Source: Synergistaceae bacterium
Lineage (GTDB): Bacteria > Synergistota > Synergistia > Synergistales > Synergistaceae
Assembly: GCA_031283975.1 (NCBI GenBank)
Contig: JAITAT010000070.1
Span: 1 to 5,365, forward strand
Length of the DNA: 5,365 bases
Direction of reading: 5' to 3'
The position numbers were made by a program, and so were the translations under genes. This document shows, in pieces, positions 1 to 4,927 of this stretch (the first letter of the stretch is position 1; every line of letters starts with the position of its first letter). The notes under the pieces are model-generated. The model saw nothing but the letters and a program-made list of their open reading frames with translations, was not told the origin of the DNA and did no database searches.

Positions 1-796
1 AGTACGGTCCCATGTGGGTATATTCCATGTCGATTATCTTCATCCGCTCCCCGTCCGTCATCGTGTTCGAGGTGTGCAGGTCGCCGTGCGCCAGGCACTC
101 ACGTTTTTTCATGTAAACGTCCCTCAGTTTCAGAAGTTCGGCCCTCGCTTCCCGCCTGCTCCAGAATATGTCGGAGAGTTCGGCGTGCGCTGGGTCGGGC
201 GGTTCGGTCTGGAAACTGACCTCGTCCGTAAGCGACTTCCTGAAAAAGAGTATCGTCTCCATTATCCTAATCATCTCGGGGCTTGTGAAGTGGCGGTCAA
301 GTTCTTTGTGGACGCACTGATCGAGATACAGTTCGGACGTGTAGAAGTTGCACTTTGCGATGAATTCGCCCATCATCTTCGGGAAGCGCGGGTACCTTCG
401 TCCTCTGGAGAGCCCGAAGCGCATTATCCCCAGATCGCCGCAGTCCTCGAGGACGAAAAGATTGTTTTCGCGGTCGGTGTAAATGAGTTTTGGCACATAC
501 CGCGGCGCTATCGCGCCGCGGATTTTGATGATGTCGGTCTCGAGCGCGCTGCGCCCCACCGAAAGGGGAAACACGCCCTCGCCCAGAAATTTCAGATAAG
601 GTTTCGCCTGTTTCACTATGACCGCGTTGCCGTCCTCGTCCCAGACCCGGTATATATGATTGACGTAGCCGTCCCCGTCGGTCTCGTTGCGGCCGATTTC
701 GCGCGACGAAAGCCGCGCGCCCCCTGAGAAGAAAACGCCGCGCTCTTTAAGATATATCTTTACGCTGTGGGTGTCGAGATCGATATATGACGCCAT
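1..796 (-). CDS. mtnK: S-methyl-5-thioribose kinase-like protein, C-terminus off the window
   Basis: The minus strand is open without a stop from an ATG at 796-794 to the window edge, giving 265 codons of a protein that is about 400 residues in the family. MtnK phosphorylates methylthioribose at O1 in the cytosol, feeding methionine salvage; related kinases act on 5-deoxyribose. Visible MtnK-like landmarks, in order, are EIG followed by GDGYVNHIYRV (nucleotide loop), VIVKQA with Lys62 as the likely ATP-contacting lysine, a VLEDCGDL hinge like the family's VMEDLS, the helical FYTSELYL segment, HGDLHT with catalytic Asp239, and IIDMEY with Asp256-x-Glu258, matching the family's DPE metal site. 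ATG 796 is the only nearby in-frame start, and no in-frame ATG, GTG or TTG is seen just upstream. There is no Shine-Dalgarno sequence in front of it. It could be a paralogous kinase of the same fold with a different sugar substrate, since no other salvage gene (mtnA, aldolase) is visible. Confidence 0.78.
   Translation of the reverse strand, partial: MASYIDLDTHSVKIYLKERGVFFSGGARLSSREIGRNETDGDGYVNHIYRVWDEDGNAVIVKQAKPYLKFLGEGVFPLSVGRSALETDIIKIRGAIAPRYVPKLIYTDRENNLFVLEDCGDLGIMRFGLSRGRRYPRFPKMMGEFIAKCNFYTSELYLDQCVHKELDRHFTSPEMIRIMETILFFRKSLTDEVSFQTEPPDPAHAELSDIFWSRREARAELLKLRDVYMKKRECLAHGDLHTSNTMTDGERMKIIDMEYTHMGPY
500..521. repeat. Perfect 9-bp GC-only hairpin inside the kinase gene
   Basis: Arms CCGCGGCGC (500-508) and GCGCCGCGG (513-521) are exact reverse complements around the four-base loop TATC. 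The element lies within the kinase reading frame, where it encodes IRGAIAPR on the minus strand. No T-run follows on either strand, so it is not an intrinsic terminator. It may be a by-product of GC-rich codon choice or a real translation-slowing structure in the mRNA. Confidence 0.6.
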
Positions 797-803
797 GACA
801 TAA

Positions 804-832
804 ATGATACACGCACATCGCCGGTATGTAAA
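804..832 (-). promoter_or_regulatory. Sigma-70-type promoter for the MTR-kinase-like gene, probably leaderless
   Basis: Reading the minus strand, TTTACA (832-827) and TATCAT (809-804) are separated by exactly 17 nt, each matching the consensus hexamer at five of six bases. The -10 box ends only seven bases before the ATG at 796. The expected transcription start therefore falls at about 797-796, on or beside the start codon, so the mRNA would have almost no 5' leader. This agrees with the missing ribosome binding site. It is a prediction from sequence only; an upstream promoter with a longer leader is possible. Confidence 0.55.
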
Positions 833-875
833 CGAGCGGATTTCGGCGTGTTTTGCCGGCGCCGGACCGGCCTGC

Positions 876-953
876 GGGATGAGCGATATCGTGATGTGAT
901 ATACTTTGACCTGTCCATTACAGCCAAGTCTGGCCGTTGGTATGGGATGAGCG
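876..953. repeat. 10-bp direct repeat GGGATGAGCG in the divergent intergenic region
   Basis: GGGATGAGCG occurs at 876-885 and again at 944-953, a start-to-start distance of 68 bp, in the 268-bp region between the divergent kinase and Rrf2 genes. An exact 10-mer repeat is unlikely by chance in so short a stretch (a few percent). It may be a duplicated protein-binding site or a remnant of local duplication. The flanking bases differ after the tenth position, so the copies are short. No protein can be assigned to it from sequence. Confidence 0.5.
886..902. repeat. Small inverted repeat ATATC-N7-GATAT
   Basis: ATATC (886-890) and GATAT (898-902) form a 17-nt dyad with a seven-base spacer. It is of a size typical for a dimeric repressor operator and lies about 90 bp upstream of the kinase start, just outside the first GGGATGAGCG copy. 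The arms are short and AT-rich, so chance is a real alternative. Confidence 0.25.
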
Positions 954-980
954 TCATGAACGTCCGTGACGGCACGGCCA
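931..980. repeat. Nested inverted repeats upstream of the Rrf2 promoter
   Basis: Outer arms TGGCCGT (931-937) and ACGGCCA (974-980) are exact reverse complements. Inside them, CGTCA (952-956) and TGACG (967-971) form a second stem with a ten-base loop. Together they could fold as a long imperfect stem-loop on either strand. The structure ends about 20 bp before the -35 box of the Rrf2 promoter, so it is not part of the Rrf2 mRNA leader as predicted. No T-run follows on the plus strand. It could be a binding site or a decayed element; nothing identifies it as a known riboswitch. Confidence 0.4.
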
Positions 981-999
981 GAATAATATATATATCCTA

Positions 1000-1027
1000 T
1001 TGAAAATATATGGTTAAAAGGTATCAT
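1000..1027 (+). promoter_or_regulatory. Sigma-70-type promoter for the Rrf2 regulator gene
   Basis: TTGAAA (1000-1005) and TATCAT (1022-1027) are separated by 16 nt, and each matches consensus at five of six bases. They lie in a markedly AT-rich tract (982-1042) that contrasts with the surrounding GC-rich DNA. The predicted start is near A1034, leaving a leader of about 31 nt containing the ribosome binding site. Rrf2 regulators commonly bind their own promoter, so an operator may overlap this AT-rich tract, but I see no convincing IscR- or CymR-type dyad. Confidence 0.6.
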
Positions 1028-1050
1028 CTTGTAATAAAATTAGGAGAAGC

Positions 1051-1056
1051 AGGAGG
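1051..1056 (+). promoter_or_regulatory. Strong Shine-Dalgarno of the Rrf2 gene
   Basis: AGGAGG sits eight bases before the ATG at 1065. This fixes the start there rather than at the second in-frame ATG (1071), which would be 14 bases away. The chosen start gives the N-terminus MKMSTKGRYALR, which matches the usual MKxSTKGRYAL opening of the family. Confidence 0.85.
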
Positions 1057-1064
1057 CGATTTCA

Positions 1065-1502
1065 ATGAAGATGTCAACGAAAGGCCGTTACGCGCTCAGA
1101 GTGATGATAGACCTGGCGATCCACGACACCGGAGAGTTCATTCCGCTGAAAAACGTCTCGTCGCGCCAGGAGATAACGATTAAATATCTCGAACAGATAA
1201 TACCGATGCTCAGCCGCGCCGGTTACCTCAAGAGTTCGCGCGGCAAGGACGGCGGTTACAAGCTTGCGCGCCTGGCAAAGGAATACAGGGTGGGAGATAT
1301 TTTGAGAGCGGTCGAGGGCGATCTGTCGCCGGTGGCCTGTATGGAGGACGACCCGAACAGGTGTCCAAGAAGCGGCTGGTGCCCCACGCTTCCACTCTGG
1401 GAGGGGCTGAACAAGGTGATAAACGACTATCTCGACGGAGTGACGCTGGAAGAACTCGTCGACAGAAGCCGAAGCATGGAGGGGCAGAATTACTCCATCT
1501 GA
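1065..1502 (+). CDS. Rrf2-family transcriptional regulator with IscR-like cysteine cluster
   Basis: This 145-residue protein has the family's usual length and opening (STKGRYALR). A winged helix-turn-helix spans about residues 26-70; its recognition-helix region is IKYLEQIIPMLSRAGYL, and its wing is the hallmark SRGKDGGYKLAR. VGDILRAVEGDL follows at about residues 76-87. Next come Cys92, Cys100 and Cys106 (spacing x7, x5), resembling the C92/C98/C104 set by which IscR binds a [2Fe-2S] cluster. The position three residues after the last cysteine, His107 in E. coli IscR, is Leu109 here. The protein probably dimerises and represses DNA in response to Fe-S, redox or cysteine status (family knowledge). 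It stands alone, with no iscS or iscU following it; the next gene converges from the other strand. The Rrf2 assignment is firm, but the ligand and targets are unknown. Confidence 0.93.
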   Translation: MKMSTKGRYALRVMIDLAIHDTGEFIPLKNVSSRQEITIKYLEQIIPMLSRAGYLKSSRGKDGGYKLARLAKEYRVGDILRAVEGDLSPVACMEDDPNRCPRSGWCPTLPLWEGLNKVINDYLDGVTLEELVDRSRSMEGQNYSI

Positions 1503-1513
1503 CGCCACGGGAC

Positions 1514-1544
1514 GGGCGCGAACGCGCGCCCCGGTTCATTTTTT
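1514..1544 (+). terminator. Hairpin plus T-run between convergent genes, likely Rrf2 terminator
   Basis: GGGCGCG (1514-1520) pairs perfectly with CGCGCCC (1525-1531) around the loop AACG. A six-T run follows at 1539-1544 after a seven-base gap. It begins 11 nt after the Rrf2 stop. The gap between stem and T-run weakens it as a classical intrinsic terminator. The T-run lies inside the last codons (Lys-Lys) of the convergent response regulator gene. On the minus strand the hairpin starts four bases after the regulator's stop codon but has no following T-run, so termination there is less certain. Confidence 0.55.
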
Positions 1545-2231
1545 AAATCTGTAGCCCACGCCCCACACCGTCTCTATATGAGCGGGATCAGATGGGTCGC
1601 GTTCTATTTTTTCCCTCAGCCGGTTTATATGAACCGCGACCGTGGCGGTATCGCCCGCGGCATCCATGCCCCAGACTCGGTCGTACAGCGTTTCTTTGCT
1701 GAATACGGCGTCGGGGTTCGAAGCTAAAAAATACAACAGCTCGTATTCCCTGTTTTTGAGATCAATCTCGCGCTCGTCGGCGTACACTCGCCGCGCCCTG
1801 TGGTTTATCCTGATATTGCCGGCGGTTATCTCGCCGTCCTGTGCGGCGGGGCGGCCGGTGAGACGTTCGTACTGAGCCAGGTTGGCTTTCACCCTCGCCA
1901 CGAGTTCGGTGGGAGAGAAGGGTTTGGAGATGTAATCGTCAGCGCCAAGGCCGAGACCGCGAATCTTGTCCGCGTCGTCGGTTTTGGCCGTGACCATGAG
2001 TATAGGGGTATCCACTGAACCTCTTATCCTTTTCGTTATCTCGTATCCGTCGAGACCAGGCAGCATCAGGTCGAGCAGAATGAGGTCGTACCGGCCGGAC
2101 GACGCCTCGCGCAGACCGTCGGTTCCGTTTGAAACCAGAACGCACTCCATGCCGTTTATCTCCAAAAAATCCCGCTCTATCTCGGCTATCGACGTGTCGT
2201 CCTCGACTATGAGAATTTTCTTGCCCGGCAT
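1536..2231 (-). CDS. OmpR/PhoB-family response regulator
   Basis: This 231-residue cytoplasmic transcription factor is the output half of the two-component pair. The receiver domain (about 4-118) has the acidic pocket Asp11-Asp12, the phosphoacceptor Asp54 in LILLDLMLPG, the switch Thr81 (MVTAK) and Lys103 in the SKPF motif, so all the key residues are present. A winged-helix DNA-binding domain (about 133-231) contains LKNREYELLYFLASNP, the recognition region VAVHINRLREKIE and the C-terminal ETVWGVGYRFKK. It starts at ATG 2231, 13 nt after the kinase stop. A GGAGGG Shine-Dalgarno begins directly after that stop, so translation is probably coupled. It is the last gene of the operon and most likely controls the upstream ABC transporter, although the operon promoter is outside the window and cannot be inspected for its binding sites. 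Confidence 0.96.
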   Translation of the reverse strand: MPGKKILIVEDDTSIAEIERDFLEINGMECVLVSNGTDGLREASSGRYDLILLDLMLPGLDGYEITKRIRGSVDTPILMVTAKTDDADKIRGLGLGADDYISKPFSPTELVARVKANLAQYERLTGRPAAQDGEITAGNIRINHRARRVYADEREIDLKNREYELLYFLASNPDAVFSKETLYDRVWGMDAAGDTATVAVHINRLREKIERDPSDPAHIETVWGVGYRFKK

Positions 2232-2238
2232 CGGCTCT

Positions 2239-2244
2239 CCCTCC
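2239..2244 (-). promoter_or_regulatory. Shine-Dalgarno of the response regulator, abutting the kinase stop
   Basis: Reading the minus strand, the kinase stop TGA (2247-2245) is followed immediately by GGAGGG (2244-2239), then seven bases, then ATG at 2231. The ribosome finishing the kinase lies over the initiation site of the regulator, which favours coupled, balanced expression. Confidence 0.8.
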
Positions 2245-3666
2245 TCATCCGGCCTCGGGCAGTCTTATGATTATGGACAGCCCGCCGTCCGGTATATTTT
2301 TCGCCTCTATGGAGCCGCCGAAATGCTTCACCATTCTCTCGGCGATGGCGAGCCCCAGCCCGCTTCCCCGGCTGGGGTTGCTTCGTGAGCCGTCTATTCT
2401 GTAGAACAGGCCGAACAGCTTGCCCTCAGCGTCCTCCGGGACGCCCGGGCCGTCGTCGGACATGACCATGATCGCCTCGCCGTCCGCGCGCGACACACTC
2501 ACTTGAATACAGCCGCGGGCCTTATCCTTGTATTTGAGGCTGTTCTCGAAAATATTTATCAGAACGTTCCGCATCTGCAACGCGTCTATATTCGCAAACA
2601 CAGGCGCTTGGGATTCAGTCACCGAAATTTCGAGACCGGAGGACGCGTACTCCTCCGAAACCTCGTCCACTATCTCGCGGACGGCTCCGCTCAGATTCAC
2701 GCGCTCGATACGATACGGAAACTCGCCGGTGTCGAGTTTGGCGAAAAGAAACAGCGTGTCGATGATGCGTTCGAGGTCGCCCGTTTTGTTTTTTATCGTC
2801 TCGATGTAGCGTTTCCTGGCGGTTGGAGTCTCGGCTATCCCCTGTTCCAGCCCTTCGATGTAGGCTTTTATCGAGGTGAGCGGCGTCCTGACGTCGTGCG
2901 ATATTCCGGCTATGAGTTCGCTGCGGCTCTGTTCGTCGTTACGCCGGGCCTCCTCGACCGACATGAGATGCCCGGCCATATCGTTGAAAGCGCCGCATAC
3001 GGCGCTGAACTCGTCGCTTTCCCCGTAGTCTATTCTGAAATTCAGATTGCCCTCGCGTATCTGGCGAACCCCATCCGTCAGGGTGTCCATGGCGCGGAGT
3101 ATCTTTTTGAACACGAACTGGGTGAGGAACGCGTTGGTCAGCAGCACCGCGACGGCCGCGCACACGACGGACACTACGGTTCCGTTGAACATGACGTCCC
3201 TGTAGCTGCGCGACATTTCGGTCATCCTCAGCCTCTCGTACAACACGGCCTGAACTTCGCCGATCCCGCGCACGCGGGCCGCCGTCCTGCCGAATAGCGT
3301 GGACGTTCCGCCGCGGGTCAGCGCCGAACTCAGAATATCGCCGGGCGGCGGCAGCCGTCCGCCGTCCGCGAGTTTGCCGCCCCTGAAAATAAGAAGAACC
3401 GGCCCGCTTTCACCGTACCGGCCGTTGAAAGCGCGCGCGTCTTCGATCATCTCGGCAAGGCCCGCTCCGTCCCGCTCCCATCCGTTCATAAGTTCGTCCG
3501 CCTGTTCGGCGGCCTCCATGAAGAAACGCCCCTCGCGCTGCCTGTCTCCCAGACCCGCCAGAGTGGCGAAAAAATGCAGTCCGGCGAAGAAGATCGCGAG
3601 GCTCGTCGCCACAGGTATTACCAGCATCAGTATATTGGAGAAGAACAGCCTCTGCTTTATGCTCAT
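2245..3666 (-). CDS. Membrane sensor histidine kinase (HAMP-HisKA-HATPase)
   Basis: This 473-residue kinase has membrane segments at about 10-34 and 160-182, bracketing an extracytoplasmic sensor region of about 125 residues with no domain I recognise. A HAMP linker (about 183-236) follows. The dimerisation/phosphoacceptor helix carries His257 in GISHDVRTPLTSIKAYIEGL. The ATP-binding domain shows the N box around Asn371 and Asn375 (NIFENSLKY), the G1 box Asp404-Asp405-Gly-Pro-Gly408, the F box FGLFYR and the G2 box GSGLGLA (434-440), so it looks catalytically complete. It probably autophosphorylates His257 and passes phosphate to Asp54 of the downstream regulator. The start at ATG 3666 is six bases after the permease stop with no clear Shine-Dalgarno, implying reinitiation by terminating ribosomes. 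The N-terminal MSIKQRLFFSNILMLVIP resembles clostridial kinases. Linkage suggests it senses the substrate or the stress handled by the transporter. Confidence 0.95.
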   Translation of the reverse strand: MSIKQRLFFSNILMLVIPVATSLAIFFAGLHFFATLAGLGDRQREGRFFMEAAEQADELMNGWERDGAGLAEMIEDARAFNGRYGESGPVLLIFRGGKLADGGRLPPPGDILSSALTRGGTSTLFGRTAARVRGIGEVQAVLYERLRMTEMSRSYRDVMFNGTVVSVVCAAVAVLLTNAFLTQFVFKKILRAMDTLTDGVRQIREGNLNFRIDYGESDEFSAVCGAFNDMAGHLMSVEEARRNDEQSRSELIAGISHDVRTPLTSIKAYIEGLEQGIAETPTARKRYIETIKNKTGDLERIIDTLFLFAKLDTGEFPYRIERVNLSGAVREIVDEVSEEYASSGLEISVTESQAPVFANIDALQMRNVLINIFENSLKYKDKARGCIQVSVSRADGEAIMVMSDDGPGVPEDAEGKLFGLFYRIDGSRSNPSRGSGLGLAIAERMVKHFGGSIEAKNIPDGGLSIIIRLPEAG

Positions 3667-3672
3667 GGCATA

Positions 3673-4893
3673 TCAGTCGAAGCGCAGAGCGTCTATTGGG
3701 CGCAGGGACGAAGCTTTCCACGCCGGATAGAAACCGAAGAAAACCCCGATGAAGCAGGAGAACCCGGCCGCTAAGGCGATGACTCCGCCGGAGACCGAAG
3801 TCGGCCATTTCAGAAGATGCGCTATAGCCGTGGAAGCGCCGAAACCGAGCAGTATCCCTATGACTCCGCCGGCGAACGACAGCAGCATGGCTTCGAGCAG
3901 GAACTGAATCCTTATGTCGAACGCGCTCGCCCATATCGCCATTCTGACACCTATCTCGCGCGTGCGCTCCGTCACCGATACCAGCATTATGTTCATTATC
4001 CCTATGCCCCCGACTATGAGTGAAATCGACGCGACCGCGCCCAGAAGCATAGTCATCGCGCGCGTGGACTGAGAGAGGCTGTTGATGATGTCGGTCATGT
4101 TGCCGAGGGTGAAATCATCCTCTCCGCCCGAGGGAATGCGGTGGCGCTGGCGAAGGAGCGCGCTTATCTCGCCCATAGCGCTGTCTATCATGCTGACATC
4201 CTTTACCTGCACGAAAGCCATGTTGATGGAGTCCGCGAACGAACTGCGCACCAGACGCCGCTGGGCCGTTGTTATCGGGACCACCACCATGTCGTCTTGA
4301 TCGGAACCCATGGCCGACTGCCCCTTCGAGGCGAGTATCCCGACGACCTCGAACGGTATGTTGCTTATCCTGATCGTCTGCCCCACGGGATCCATGCCGC
4401 CGAAGAGTTCGCGGGCCAGCGTAGCTCCCAGAACGGCTACCTTGGCCGCGCTCCGCTCGTCCTCGTCGTCCAGCAGACGGCCGTTTTCGGCGTGAAAATC
4501 CCGGATTTTGAAAAACCCCTCCGTCGTCCCCGTGACCGAAGACGCCCAGTTGCGATTTTCAAATATTATCTGCGAGCCTGCCATCACCTGCGGAGCGACC
4601 GCCTCTATCGACCAGCACTCCTCCTCTATCGCCTCGATATCGGGCAGGGTGAGACGCGCGCCGCTCCCCGCGCTCATCCGCACGCCGCCCGAGTTCGGAG
4701 TACCCGGGCGTATCATTATCATGTTGACCCCCATGCCCGATATCAGCCCGGTAACCTCACTGCTCGCCCCGTTGCCGACCGCGACCATCGCTATGACAGC
4801 GCCGACGCCTATCACCACTCCCAGCATCGTCAGAATCGAACGGGTTTTATTGGCCCATAGTGACGATATCGCCGTCCTCAAAATCTCAAACAT
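3673..4893 (-). CDS. MacB/YknZ-type ABC transporter permease (FtsX-like)
   Basis: This 406-residue inner-membrane protein has the normal length for the split-permease form of the MacB family. The order is a membrane segment at about 20-40 after SLWANKTRSILTMLGVVIGV, a large extracytoplasmic MacB periplasmic-core region (about 41-280, including GQSAMGSDQDDMVVVPITTAQRRL), and three more membrane segments at about 281-305, 331-355 and 370-392. The FtsX signature is in the second half (SVTERTREIGVRMAI, QFLLEAMLLS, YPAWKASSLRPIDALR). It pairs with the ATPase encoded just upstream to drive mechanotransmission-type export of peptides, macrolides, toxins or envelope molecules (family knowledge); the substrate is unknown. 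The start at ATG 4893 has GAGG seven bases before it. The oddity is Trp321 in AIWASAFDI, where the family nearly always has a glycine (xGAxxxDI), next to the ATPase-contacting coupling segment. TGG differs from GGG by one base. Confidence 0.95.
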   Translation of the reverse strand: MFEILRTAISSLWANKTRSILTMLGVVIGVGAVIAMVAVGNGASSEVTGLISGMGVNMIMIRPGTPNSGGVRMSAGSGARLTLPDIEAIEEECWSIEAVAPQVMAGSQIIFENRNWASSVTGTTEGFFKIRDFHAENGRLLDDEDERSAAKVAVLGATLARELFGGMDPVGQTIRISNIPFEVVGILASKGQSAMGSDQDDMVVVPITTAQRRLVRSSFADSINMAFVQVKDVSMIDSAMGEISALLRQRHRIPSGGEDDFTLGNMTDIINSLSQSTRAMTMLLGAVASISLIVGGIGIMNIMLVSVTERTREIGVRMAIWASAFDIRIQFLLEAMLLSFAGGVIGILLGFGASTAIAHLLKWPTSVSGGVIALAAGFSCFIGVFFGFYPAWKASSLRPIDALRFD

Positions 4894-4927
4894 ATGATCG
4901 CCTCATTTCGGAAGAATCGGCGGAACA

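Noticed and set aside
14..727. A 237-codon open frame on the plus strand
   Set aside because: It lies antisense to the kinase-like gene, which shows ordered family motifs (VIVKQA, HGDLHT, DME). The plus-strand translation has no recognisable domain and is a GC-rich shadow.
851..872. GC-rich run with three CCGG copies as a terminator or operator
   Set aside because: Only a five-bp stem (855-859 with 867-871) forms and no T-run follows on either strand. The repeats are consistent with simple GC-rich composition.
760..975. A possible 71-residue protein on the minus strand upstream of the kinase
   Set aside because: It overlaps the kinase start in another frame, spans the predicted promoter and intergenic repeats, lacks a ribosome binding site, and is Arg/Ser-rich without any family resemblance.
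797..1064. SAM-I or other known riboswitch upstream of the MTR-kinase-like gene
   Set aside because: I could not find the conserved core or a terminator/antiterminator pair on the minus strand, and the best promoter leaves no leader for a riboswitch.
2503..3297. A 264-codon plus-strand frame opposite the histidine kinase
   Set aside because: Its product is low-complexity and rich in His, Arg and Ala, with no domain and no ribosome binding site. The minus strand carries the full set of kinase motifs over the same bases.
4141..4860. A 239-codon plus-strand frame opposite the permease
   Set aside because: It is His/Arg/Tyr-rich shadow translation of a well-supported MacB-type permease, without its own initiation signals.
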